DNA from: Fistularia commersonii
Lineage: Eukaryota > Chordata > Actinopteri > Syngnathiformes > Fistulariidae
NCBI GenBank assembly: GCA_037954325.1
Contig: JBBMNZ010000019.1
Span: 14,681,001 to 14,745,000, forward strand
Direction: 5' to 3'
DNA: 64,000 bases
In this document: in pieces, positions 1-13,295 of the stretch
Layout of the letters: every line of letters begins with the position of its first letter
How positions within the stretch are numbered: the first letter of the stretch is position 1
Position numbers and translations under genes: made by a program
The notes under the pieces: generated by a model
Told to the model about the DNA's origin: nothing
What the model saw: only the letters and a program-made list of their open reading frames with translations
Databases searched by the model: none

Positions 1-539
1 CATAATGGGCGAAGGATGTTGGAAGCTGTCGGTCTTCAAGGTGAGAGCAGAGAGCAGTGAGCAGTGCCAATTTAGACGGTGCATTGACATCATGAAGTGT
101 ATTCCAGTTGTGGAAGCTCGATTGGCGTGCACCATGCGAATTGTAAATGTAGCTTTTCTCGCTCTTATATTTGTATCATATTTTTTTTTTCATACTTCGA
201 GGATAAAATTTGCTCAAATTGCGCTTTGTATCTTAAAAAAAAAATCATATATAAAGCAATTCATATCTTAAGCGGCCATAGAAGTTGTTTTGTGTGTTTT
301 TGGAAATTGTACGGTTATTTCAGATGGCTTTGTCTGCTTCCTACACTTTCCCTGTGCTGCATTTTTTGAAAGTCAGAAATACAACTACAACCTCAAACCT
401 GCACTCTGGGTGTGACAAGTCTTAAAAATGGACTTGTACTGGGCGGCCAAGCGGGCCCACCATGTACCTTCAGTGGATAATAGTGAATATGTGCAAAGGG
501 TTGACTCAGATGTTGCCCCTTGTGGTGAAGCAGAAGAGA

Positions 540-1210
540 CATCTGGTCTTCTTTGTCTTTGGGCTTCTCCCTTCAGGGGTCGCCACAGTGAATCACTTCC
601 GTAGTCTAACCCTATTCTTTGTACACCGACTACATTTATATCCTCTTTGGAAACGTCCATGAATCTTCTCTTTGGTCTTCCCCTCGACCTCCTGCCTGAC
701 AGTTCCTTCTACCAATATACTCGCTATCCATCTTCTCTGCATGTCCAAACCATCTGAGTCTGACCTTATCTCCAGAGTATCTAGCTAGTGCTTTCCCAAA
801 GAGAACCTCAACAATGAAACCATTGTAAACAAAGTGCTTCGATCATGTCATCTGCCTCTATCTAACTTTCTCGTCTCACACCAACTAACTCCATGTCTTC
901 TCTCCCTACATCCATAAACCTCCTCTCTGGTCTTCTTCTAGACCTCCTCCAATCTTAGCATCCTTCTTCCCAGATCTTCCTTATTCTTCCTCTGTCTGTG
1001 TCCAAACCATCTCAGTCTGACTTGTACCTCCAGAACATCTAACATGTGCTGTTATTCCTGACCCTCTCCATCTTCCTCGCTACCAATGAGGAACCTCCAC
1101 ATCTTCATTTCTGCTACTTCCAGCCCTGCTTCCTGTCTTCTCCTCAGCGCCACTGTCTCTAAAGCATTTAGTATCGCTGGCCTCGCAACTGTCCAGTACA
1201 CCTTTTGACA
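540..1210 (-). mobile_element. RTE-type LINE, 3' fragments
   Basis: Read on the minus strand this resembles the end of the widespread teleost RTE-like reverse-transcriptase ORF (the LFxHVxRRxE ... GRPRRR ... FMDVVREDM region), in two partly repeated pieces and full of stops. Other copies are at 2895-3690, 5045-5460, 24090-24540, 30335-32480 and 36540-37060. It lies in the intron left of the first visible rasgrp2 exon. The rest of 1-1306 shows nothing I recognise. Confidence 0.6.
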
Positions 1211-1306
1211 TCTGGTGAATCTGATGAATTAGACCGATTCCATCTATCCATGTGTCTTACCATCACTCACAGCCCTCCCTGATACATTCTCCCACTCTGT
1301 TGACAG

Positions 1307-1423
1307 AAGCTGCTCCAGTTGCAGAACTTTAATACCCTGATGGCGGTGGTGGGCGGCCTCAGCAACAGCTCCATCTCTCGTCTCAAAGACACGCAGAGCC
1401 ACATCAGTGCAGAGACCAACAAG
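1307..1423 (+). CDS. rasgrp2: rasgrp2 exon a: RasGEF domain core
   Basis: This 39-codon exon begins KLLQLQNFNTLMAVVGG and ends SAETNK. It starts after a tgacag acceptor, ends before gtacgc, and is phase 0 on both sides. It matches the conserved CDC25-domain block in which the N-F-x-x-L-M-A-V-V-G-G-L motif packs against the GTPase. The preceding exon is not in the window; nothing in bases 1-1306 encodes the residues expected before it. Confidence 0.95.
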
Positions 1424-4400
1424 GTACGCCCAGCCCCTGGAGAGACAGCCATTCCCGCATCTGCCGTCAAACAAGCATGTCAGTGTGTTCAGCTAATGAG
1501 CGGTATTGATTTAGTCACCCACGTATCTGTGCGAGCTGCATACGTGTGCGCGGTACTCCCACGCAGTGTCTCCTAAAAGCCGTGAATCTGTGCCATATGA
1601 CTGGGAAGTCGAATGCAACAGTCGGCGAAGTTACAGTCAGACGGTCTTATGTAACTCCATCTGGAGCAAAGCTTTTCTACACAAATCTCTCTTGAGACAG
1701 ACTTTGTTTCCTGCCAACTCCCATCCAACCCCCCCCTTTTGTTCATTTCATCTCCCCGCATCCCACAGCTTTTCAACAGGCTCATTGAACTGGTGACATC
1801 GTGTGGCAATTACAGCCAGTATCGCAAGCGCTTCTCCGAGTGCTCGGGGTTTCGTTTCCCCATCCTGGGAGTGCACCTGAAGGACCTGATAGCCGTGCAC
1901 GTGGCGCTGCCGGACTGGGCCGACAAAGAGAAAACACGGGTCAACCTGGCAAAGACCCAGCAGCTGTACACCATCCTCCAAGAGCTGGCGCTGATCCAGA
2001 ACACGCCACCCAACATCGATGCCAACACAGACTTGCTCAACCTGCTGACAGTGAGTGCAATGGCGGTTTGTTTGCGGCGTCAGACCGCAATGGGTTCAAC
2101 TTCCCTTTCAGTTCAGCAGGAACGAGTTAGGCTAACGAGTAGTTTAATGGTGACACCGGAAGGGGCCTTCCTGGGGCGTCCGAATAGGACATGATAGTGC
2201 CCTTCCATTGGTCCCCACCCTCTATCTCAATATTGTCAGACCTGGCAGGTGTGCTGATTTTGGTATGTTACAAAAAATTGAATGTCTTTGGGATATTATT
2301 GCAAAGAGGCTGCTGTGTCCTGATTTTTCTTCTGTTTTTTTTTTTCATTTTGAATATATCGTCACATGTCAGTGTGGCTGACAGAGGCTAAAGGTGCCGA
2401 GATTATGAATCGTACGATTCACGCGAATATATATATATATATATATATATATCTTATCTTTTGATTCCAATTCGTTGAACGTAGTCACGTTGACCTTCAT
2501 GTATCTCCCTGTCAGACCTGATGTCCTTATTAAAGAAAAAATGGCTTCTCTGGCTGACCCAAGGCTCTCTCTCTGGCAGAATGTAAAATCTGTGTTTTTT
2601 TTAAGAGTGAGTGTATTTTAAATTATATGGATTAGTTTACTACCATTGATCTCTGTCTTTCTTGGGTACCAGCCAGTACTTACTGCAAAGTTGGATATGG
2701 AAACATTAAGCTAATGGATGCAGTCCATCCTTAAGTGTATGGACACTTCAGTCTAAAATACTTAATCAAAATCTTAAGTCCTGAGAATAAACTGTTACTT
2801 AAACAAAACTATCAGTATTACTCAACTGTACTTGAAATATCAAAATATGAATATCAATCTATATTTATATAAATACTTTTAGAGAATGATATATGAATGG
2901 TCTTCATGCCCTTGTGGAACACTGTATGCGGAAGTCTAGAGTGGCAGAGAGGAATGTTAGACTGGCGCAAGACATGTATGCTTGCTGGGAGACAGTGGTG
3001 AAGTATGTGTGACAGAGAAGTTCAAGATAGAGGTGGGACTACATTTTGGGTCAGCTCTGAGCTCCTACTTGTTTGCAGTGGGGATGGACAGACTGACAGA
3101 TGAGATTAGACAGGAATCTCCATGAATCATGATGCTTGCAGATGACATTATGATCTATAGTGAGAGCTGGGAGCAGGTGGGGGAGAATCCAGAGAGGTGC
3201 AGGTATGGTCTGGATAGGAGAGGAATGAAAGTTAGCCACAATGAGACAGACTACATATTTGTGAAGTCAGAAGTGAGACCAGGTTGTGGCATTGAAGAAA
3301 AGGCAGAGGGCAGTGCTGGAGGTAGCAGAGATGAAGATGTGGAGCAAACAAAGTGGAAAGGTAAGGCCACAGGGAGATGAAGTTGGAGAATTTTAAGTAC
3401 TTGGGATGAAGAGTGTGGAAAAGAGGTTAAGCAGTTTTGAACGGTGGAGAAAAGTGTCTGGGGAACTAAACAATAGAATGACATCAGCCTGAATGAAGGG
3501 AAAGGTGTACAAGGCAGTGGTGAGATCAGCGATGCTGTATGGTTTGGAGACAGCGGCATTGAGGAAAAGACAGACATGAAGCAGAGATGAAGATGTCGAG
3601 GTTCTCTTTAGGAGTGAAGAGGTTGGATCGGATCAGAAATGAGCCCATCAGAGGGACAGCAAAGGTTTAATGTTCTGGAGATACAAGTCAGAAGAAGACC
3701 ACCTTGTGGTTCTGGGGGTTTTCACTGAAGAGAGAGCGACAATTGGCATGCAGACAGGAGGAACCAAGGATAGCACGGCCAACCCTTAGACTGGAGGTTT
3801 AGTTTATCAACATGGAGCCACTTATTGTTGGATTTATGTCCAATCATAGTTTAATAGGGATAAGGCTGAATACATGTTTTGATGTACAAATACAAAACTG
3901 CTGTGAAGTGAAAGCAGGCTTTACGGAGTGGAAAGTATCTTAAAAATCTTAAAATTGCTCTAAAGTACTCTACTCCAGCACAAGCACCTAAACATTTTCC
4001 ACTGTTGATCATAAGTACTAAAAATGTCAGAAACGCTTTCTCTTTCTTCACTGAGAAATCAAAATCTGAGGCGGGAATACTAATCACTCCCTCCCAAGCA
4101 TGTTGCCTGGGAGAACAATTGTGCTAAAATAGATGTGGACAGATACTGGCTTCAACTTGCCAAACGCTGAAGGCATCATTTTGTCAAGCCTACCATGAGC
4201 GCTGAAGGAATTGGACTTGTTGTATTTTCAGCGAGTCCTTGTACGACAGACGGCTTTGAGGAAATGCACAACAGCCTCTGAACTACTTCCGGCTGTTGCC
4301 GCCGGGAGCTCTTCAGGACTCCACACTCTTCAGGACGTCCTTTAACTTGCGCACACATGTGTGTGTGTGTGGTTGAGCGAGTTCTGGCAAACGGCGATAA

Positions 4401-7400
4401 GAGTTGTATTTGTATAGGAGCACTGTCCTAGTGGAAGTAAATCCAAGGAGATGAAATACACTGTCCACCTGCAGGTGCTGGTGTGAGATTGAAGTGGGCT
4501 GAAAGGAAACAGCCTGTTTTTCTTCCCCCGGCTGAAGGAAACTTGCTGGACAGAGTCGATACACGGTTATTATTTGCTTGTGTGCGCTGGAGTCGATGTA
4601 GCTGCCCGTTGCAGAGGAGACAGAAAAGGAGTCAATAAATCTTTGAAAGTAATGAATGGGCGAAGGCATGCCCACGTGCTGATTAAGTCAATCGCGTATT
4701 TTAAATAGTTCCTCTATTCACGCTATTACATCAGCCTTTCCTGGGAGGGAGATTCTGAATTGTCCTTAAAGTGTTGAGCAATTTATGACACATGGTGGAC
4801 TCACACCAGAATAAACCCACGGTCAAGCTATTACCAGTTCAACTCAAAGAAAAAGAATGCTAATAGGAGCGCTTGACCCATAATGGATGGAGGGGAAGGT
4901 TGTTTAGCTGTAACACTGTGAGCACTGTGAGCCATTTTGGCTCGATGTCGTCATTGTCATAGTCAGAATATGGAACACCAACCGCCAATAGTTTCCTTCT
5001 ATTCAAAATGGTGAGCGTGTCAGGTGGGTTTAGATGCTAAGCTAAATGGTCTCCATCTACTCATTTCCTTTCCTCTCTCCCTCCATCCATAATTTTCCCA
5101 TTTTTGGTCTTCCTCTAGACCTCCAAATCTTCCCTAACCATCTCAGCCTGACGAGGATCTCCAGAACATCTAACATGTGTTGTCCTTCTGGACTCATTTC
5201 TGATCCTCTCCATCCTCCTGACTCCCAAAGACGAACCTCCACATCGTCATCTCTACTGCCTCCAGCTCTGCCTCCGAACTTCTCCTCAGTGTCTTTGAAA
5301 CAGACACTGCTCTCACCTCCGTCTTCTCCACCTTTCCTTTCATTCTGTTTCGTACTCTTTTATCAGAACTGGCTTGCACACGTCGCTCCACCTCGTCTCC
5401 ACCTGCTGGACTGTTGACCCTTCGTGCTTGAAATCCTCCACCTTCTTCAGCTTGGCATTTCAAACCAAATAGGTCAAACGTCAATATTCGCTGCAGTCTT
5501 GGTGAAGGCTAGTCAACCCCATTCAACCAACAGAGTTTATAAATCTGTTCACTATCGATGTATGTTAAAGTGGTGTCATGTTGGGGGTTCCTGGAAGATC
5601 TTGAGAACCTCCAAAACATTTTATCTCCACGCCGAAAGTGACCGGAAAACCCAAATGTCCTGGAAACGCCGGATTTGAGGTTGAGTAAGCCATACGCCGG
5701 GGCTCTACAGTGGTTCTCCTTACCCTGTGTCCTTCTCAGGTCTCTCTGGACCAGTACCACACTGAGGAGGAGATCTACCAGATGTCTTTACAGAGGGAGC
5801 CTCGCAAACCGGTGGTGAGCCTGGCTCCGTCCTTTCGATACATTTTGATTTACCGAAGTGACCTTTCTTCCTGGGCGCGCCATCAATCTCATGGCGGTCT
5901 TTTGTTCTTTAATGACCAGCAGCAGAACTCCAGCCCCACCCCTGCTCCGGAGCCCAAGTCCTCTATGATCGATGAGTGGGCCGTGTCCGTGAAGCCCAAC
6001 GCCGACCCCACCGTCATCAAGAACCACATCGAGAAGATGGTGGAGGTGCGTTCAAACGTCCTCCCCCGGAGATAATTGCGGCGCATGGTGTCAGACGTAA
6101 TGAGCGTGGAAAGACGGGGGTGAATTATCTGTTGTTGTCGTCTTTGCCCGGCATCTCCAAATCTACTCGAGGCTCCTCAGCAGAATTGATAAGTGTAATA
6201 ATGTTACGTGCAAAATGATTACGGCTGTGAGAGCTACTCAGGAAACGCTGTCCTGATAAATACAATTAAAATATAATGGTGGATGTGAGGAGCGAGCAAC
6301 ATGTGGAGAACTGTGCTGAAATCCACTGCAATGTTGCTTTATGTTTTTACTAATATCAGTCATATGGGGGGGGGGGGTTATCTGCTAATGCATTTAAGTT
6401 CATGGAATATTGTACCAAAACAACAATAATTCTTGTTGAAATCTTCTTGTTGTGGCACCTGGACTTGAATTTCTTCTCTTGAAGATGTTTCAGCCCTCAT
6501 TCGAGAGGCTTCTTCAGTTCATCCGCAGCATCAACTCCGTCACATACAACATCGCTAAACACGTGGCGATGTGTGGGGAGTTTCCTAATATAACCGCCAG
6601 GGTTGTGGGCGAGTCTAGGTTTCAGTGGTTTGTTATGTAAATGGTACGGTTGATCGGCAGAAACCAGTCGAAAGGGGTGATGGTAATGGGTGTGTTGTTC
6701 ATTGGGGACAATGGAGCAACTTCGGGGATGACCTGGGCTGGAATGTGAAAACGTAAAGCATAGTTGGGGATTTTGCACACACTGACCAGACCATCTTCAC
6801 CCTCCGATCACCCGCCCTGCAATCCAATAGACTTCAAACTTTGTTTAGCTTTAACTTTTCACATTCCAATCCAGGTAATCCAACAAACGTTGTACCTTTG
6901 TCCCCACCGAATGACACTTCCATGAGCATAACAACCCCCTTGCACCTAGTTTCTGCAGATCAACTTTTCCATTTACATACCAGGCCACCATAACCTAGGC
7001 AGCATAACCCTGGGAGTGAAATTGGGAAACTCCACACAGGTCATTGGAACTGAAGAAGCCTCTCGGATAAGGGCTGAAACGTCTGCAAGGGAAGAAATTC
7101 AACCATGACAAGATTTCAACATGAATTCACCACGACCTGGATGGCTGAGAACCTCCACAGACAACAACAACAATAATAATAATACTAATAATGATAATGA
7201 TAATAATAATAATATTTCCAGGGAGCACAGTCGACTACTGCGCGACAGATAGAGATACATGAACATTAACTCTCTCTTTCACATCATATAGAGACAAACA
7301 ATAATTTACTCATTCATTCATGTGTCAAATGGATGCATACAACTCTCACTCATATGTCGAATGCTCACAAAAAACATTCACCCACTCATTCACGTCTCGA

Positions 7401-10400
7401 CAATTTAGTGTCTCCAAAGAACCTCCTGCATGTTTCTGGACTTTTGTCGGAACCCTTGGAATGGCAAGGAACCCCAAAAGGAAACGTCTTTTCTGAATCC
7501 ATGAAACTCTTTCAAAATACTCCAAAATACCAACAACTAGATTATTAAAAAGAAGATATTTATTTCTTGGAGAAGTATTGAAATGAAACATCATTAAACA
7601 AAATTTATTGTTGTGTCAGTGAACATATTCAGGGATTTTAATGACGGTTTGGTTGCTAGCATAATCACGTAATTGCATGTTATCTGCTGGAATACCCGCT
7701 GACACCAATCTCTGCAACCCCCTCGCTTACAGTCGGTCTTCAAGAACTTCGACACAGATGGTGACGGCCACATCTCCAGAGACGAATTCGAAGCGATCAG
7801 GAACAACTTCCCGTACCTCAGCAAGTTTGGAGAGCTGGACAAGAACCAGTAAGCCAATCGCACGTTGGCCCTCAGATGTGAGAGACAGTCGGTAATCCCG
7901 TACGCCCACCCGCTTTGCTTCGCAGAGATGGCCAGATCAGCAGAGAGGAGATGATCGACTACTTCATGAAAGCCAGCTCTCTGCTCAACTGCAAGATGGG
8001 CTTCATCCACACTTTCACCGAGACCACCTATGTCAAGCCGACGTTCTGTGAGCACTGCGCCGGCTTTGTGAGTAAAAACTTGTTTGGTTTTTGATATCTA
8101 GCTTGATCCCTTACATGTCGGAAACTGAAAAAATGGCTTTAATTCTTCATGGAGTCAAAAATACTGTCTGAAATATTACTTTAACATCACAACAGTAATT
8201 TTGGTAGGTTGGCTGTTTCTTCTTGGTCCAAGTTGAGAGGGTTCATTGTGTTCATGCATGAGTCTGTTTGCAGCAACAAGTCTGAATGAGGTTGTCGAGT
8301 TAGTGTGTGCATTTTTACATGTCGTATTGGGAACTAGCTCACCTGAGTTGGGTAATTCAGGTTGTAAAAATGGTCTCACAGATATTTGTGAGGCCAATGT
8401 TTAAAAAAAATGAAGTCCTTAAGTTCACTTGGGAGTTGCCAGGGTTCTGGTTTTGGCTCACATCTCTGGATGAGTTGCCTGTTGGATCTGTGGGTATGCT
8501 TGTGTTGATCTGTCTTGGGATAGATCTAAGTGTTGCATGTAGGTGAAAGGTTGTGTCGGACATCACCTCCTCTGTTCAGTGAAGGTCCAATTGGACAAAA
8601 ATGGCCTCATTGAATCCTCTCAAACCACTTCTTTTCTTTGGCCGGTGTGCTTGACATTGCTGACTGGCCCTTGTTCTTAAGGTATACGTGGACCATGGAG
8701 TCCTGACCTGAAGCCCTGTTAGCTCAGAGGTTGTTTATCTCTCCGAAATGGATCATTGCATTCCTCACTGGATGCGACAGCAAACACCACATTCTGGATT
8801 TTGCGCGTAAATCATGTTGGTCAAACAGCCATACCGTGAAAAAGGGCCAGCCGGCTCTAGTTTTATGCTTGACCGACATAGATTTTGCGGGGATCGTTTT
8901 AAGCACAGAATCGTTGACATGATCCATGAACATACCGTGAGCGTTCAACTACGATCGATCCCTGTTGTTTTAGCCTTTTGTGCTTTCAAATGCATCGATG
9001 TCTGCGGCGAACCAATCAACGCTATACCTCGCCATTGGTTTAAAAAGGTCAAAGGTGTTCTTACTGCCACGCCGCCATGATGTGAGCCCGCAGAGGCGAC
9101 TTTCATTAGGTATTGCCTCGAGCGCTCGCTGGCCTCGTGTCTGACAGGTTCCCCCTTTCGGGTCAGGCCAACGGCAATTACTTTGAGCCAGAGCCACATG
9201 CTGCTGAAGTTGCTCCCTGGAAAAAACTGGAGGACAGTAATTGGGGGAAATGATGACCCTGCTGTGATATCTTTGCGGCTGTGCGTGTCCCCAAGGATCA
9301 TCTGCTATTTAAATGCTGACAGTGAGTCAGAATTTAATGAGAATAGCAATGGGAACCCTCATATTGGATTTTTTTTCTGTATACAAGAGAAGTGGATTGT
9401 CATTCTCCAAAGTGCAGCATGAGAGACATACTCATCCTTCGGGGGCGTGTGTTTTCATATCGTCCCGGCGGGGGGAAATGTGGATTCAGGAGCGAGGCGA
9501 GATAAGCATTGCAGTGGAGTGTCTCCACCATTGAAAATGTGCAATGATGTATGACCGAGGTAGATACAGCAGCCGCTTCCTCATCTGTCTGCTCCACGCT
9601 TTCCTCTTGGCCGCCGTACAAAAACAATATTTTTCCCCCCTTTTTCAGCACTTTGCGCTAGCTGAGGCGGGCAGGGCTAACATATTTCACCTCCAGCACC
9701 CCAAATCATTGGGAACCTCCTGATCATTTTCTCTCTTGCTCGCAGCCAGCTTTTGCCCGTACAACTTAATGGCGCTCTGATGACTCCACTAAATGTGCTA
9801 AGTGGGAATACGTCCCACTGAGCGTTGTTGGATCGCAGGATGGCACAGTGAGGATTCGGCTGGAGGCTCCCGACACGTTTTAATGACAGCGAGAGGCACA
9901 AAAGCTTTTTGGTTTTTTGACGATTGAGCGAATGAAGGAAAAGGGGCTAATGGGTCAACACTGGCCTACCCCTGGTCTCGTTCTGCTCGCTGGGAAGCCA
10001 CTAGGTAAACAATCTAAGGTCATTCTAGGGGCTCCAGTGAACCTTTTTCATGTTTTTGGAAGAAGTAAGAAACTGATGAACCCGGAGGAACCCCATGCAG
10101 ACTGAAAAACTTTTTCTGGCAACTCTACAAAACCCTGCGAATTGGGGGAGACAAACACAGACGTTGTGAGATTTCCATAACTCGGGCACCGACAGCGACA
10201 AAGCGAACAACCAGTTTGAAGAACAGCCATTAATAATTGATAGGATGATTCGTGCGGCGGATTGAGTTCACTGGTGACATGATGGGATGTCAGAGCATTA
10301 GATTACTGAGCAGACTGACAGAGGACCCATCTGGATTTGCCCTTGTGGAAGAAAGAGACAGTTGACAGGTGTTCGCCTCTCAACGACACCTCATGATGGA

Positions 10401-12093
10401 GTAATAATGGGGAGCGTGAACAGATTGTCGCTGTCAGTTCGATAGATGCGGCGGCTCCGCAATGCTTGTTTGGGGCCTTCGGGGACCAGGGCGCTCCCCT
10501 GCAAGGCCTCTGCCCAGCCCTGGATCCCAGGGGATTAATTATTATTACCTTTATTACTCTCGTTTGTAGAAAAAGGTCAAGAAAAGTTGTTTTTGCGAGC
10601 GGCCATTGCAGCGGTTAGTGCTCCCGCCTCACTGCAAGAAGGCCCCTGTTGGATTCCCATAGGAGGGCTTTCTGCGTGGAGTCTCCATGTTCTCCCAGTG
10701 TGTGTGTGGGGTTTCTCTACGTTCTCTTGGCTCCTCCCACAGTCCACAAAAATTCTTGATGGGACGTGAATGAGAGGGCGATGGTTGTATGTCTTTATAT
10801 GTTACCCTGTGATTGGTGGATCCAGGGTGAACCCGCCTCTCGGCCAATAACAGCTATAGCTCCAGCCTCGCCCATGGCCACATAAGCAGTGTAGTAAATG
10901 AAAGAATTAATATTTAAGTGAAACATAATTTCCCTAAACTGACATTTTCAACTCCCATTACAACCCCAGTCCTAAATGCCATCATAAGAATTTTGATAGG
11001 AAGTCATAAATGCGTCCAATAGAGGGCCACGCAGAGGTCAGATTCACTTCCTGGTTCATCCCCTGTAGCGTTGGTACGTTCTCTTCACGGCACCCTGGGA
11101 ATGGACAGGACAAAGTAGCGGCGCCGTCGGGTTAATCAGGCGACGGCGTGCCCTTTCAGCTGATTCAGTGACACGTCGGCGCTTTGAGTCCTACATTCCT
11201 TTGCTTCTGTGCCACCTTGTTATTTCCCCCTCCATGCTAGCAACTGCTAATCCATTCCCACTTCATACACACACATGCACTCAGCCTCTTATCCACTGTT
11301 GAACCTGGGAGTTGGACTCGCTGACCACCCTGCCGCCTGGTGCATCTTTCTCCATGTGTTAATTTAAAGTGATAGATTGGTTTCACGATGATGTAAAAAC
11401 ATTGGACGGTCAAGCCTGGAGCTGGAATGGTTATAGTCTCATGATCAAGGCGTCAAACCCCGCTGCACTGGAGTATGTGTGTGTGTGTGTTTTTGTGTGT
11501 ATGCTCACATTTCGTAGCTCCCTGCCACAGTTGTGGATGCTTTTTTGAGACATTTTGATAAAAAAAGTCAGTGGTGTGACTGACAGACACGAAAGGAACC
11601 AATGACAGGCTCGGATGGGGGTCGGCAGCGCGGGCGTCGCTCTCTGCTGGCCCTCGCGGCACAGCCGAGCGCATTTGGAGGAAAGGATGACACACTCATG
11701 CCGTCTGTTCGGAGCCGATAAAGCGTCGCTTCCTTTCTGGTTTTTAGAAATGGAAAGAAAAAAAAAAACGTTCTGAATTCTGCAGTCTCGCAAGCGAATG
11801 TCCCCGGTTCTATTCTCATGCTCCTCCTGGCCTGCTGACGTGCCTTCGAACAAGATGCTGCACGTCTATTTCAGCTGAGGTGGAAAATGAAGAAGTTGGT
11901 TTGACGAACGAAACAATATGGGGGGGGAGATGATGAATGAATGAATGAATGAATGAATGAATGAATGAATGAATGAAACTTTGTTTAATGTAAATCAGAT
12001 CTTATGCGACTCCAGACGGCATCATCGCTCATGTTTCCTTTCACTGTCTGCTTACTTCAATTTGAATTGATGGCTTTTATGAACTGGAATTAC

Positions 12094-12139
<46 letters not shown>

Positions 12140-13218
12140 ATATTCAATATTCAATCTCACGCCACTCCTAGCTCCCCGCAGTGGCTGTTAAACAACAAAA
12201 TACAGAAGCGCCACAAAATGCCTCAACACAACTGTGACGATAAATAAACAAAATGATAATTTCATACAAACAAAATCAAATCAAGTTGAGATCCGGCTGT
12301 CCAGTCTCTTGCAAATAAAATGAAACACACCTTTAGCACGCACCCTAAAAACCCATCAGCTGCGATCACACCTCGCCTCCACATGTGTTTTGGATGCGTG
12401 ACCTTCGCCTCATGGGCCAAAATAGAAATCCCTACTGTGCAGAAGGGTGGCAGAAGGAGTACTTTTACTTCAGCTGAGTATCCGGTTACTCTGCCTCTGT
12501 CATTCTGCAGCAAATTTGACCACACCATAATTTCCCTGGACTATAAGCTGTTACTTTTTTCAGATTCTTTGAACTCTTTGGCTTAAACAACGATGCGGCT
12601 AATTTATGGATTTTTTTGGGCTAACGAGCTTCATGCCGCCAAAACAAACCTTGTTACATTGGCCCAGTGAAATGACCGTGAAATTCAGGCCGTTCAATTC
12701 CGACACAGAAGTAGACAACTTTAATGGTTTTAGTGCGCAGGAGGAAGACAAAGATCAGCTGGAGTAGGACGAAGCGGGAATAGAAAATGGATGGATAGAT
12801 GGACTATTCCTTGAGTTATTTATTATTCATCTTTTTCATCAGCGTGTCAAAGGAACTGTTCAGAAAAAAACAAAATTCCAGTACGCGTTTGTTGATGCTA
12901 CTGGTATGCATTTAATGATAAGTAAAAAAAAAAAAGTTTCTGTGTAATAATCTCATGTTACAACATGGACACGCGGCTTATAGACAAGTGCGGCCTATAT
13001 ATTCACAAATATGCTTATTTAGTTACTTTTAGCTGGTGCAGCTTATATTCAGGTGTGCCAAATAGTCCGGAATTTATGGTAAAACAAAAATAACAAGCTT
13101 GCTCGTATGCAGATTCAGTATTATAAATATACTGTCTGCAGGTTTTGTAATATTTGCAATAAGAGTAGTTTTCAAAATCCTGTGCACTTGTAGCACGCAC
13201 AGTGTTTTTCCAGCGCTG

Positions 13219-13295
<77 letters not shown>

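Noticed and set aside
2..45. Possible exon ending CTTCAAG|GTGAGA at the left edge
   Set aside because: No frame matches the rasgrp2 residues expected before exon a, and no other homology is seen.
1739..2194. 151-codon ORF taken as a whole gene
   Set aside because: It is one rasgrp2 exon (1769-2050) read through both splice sites.
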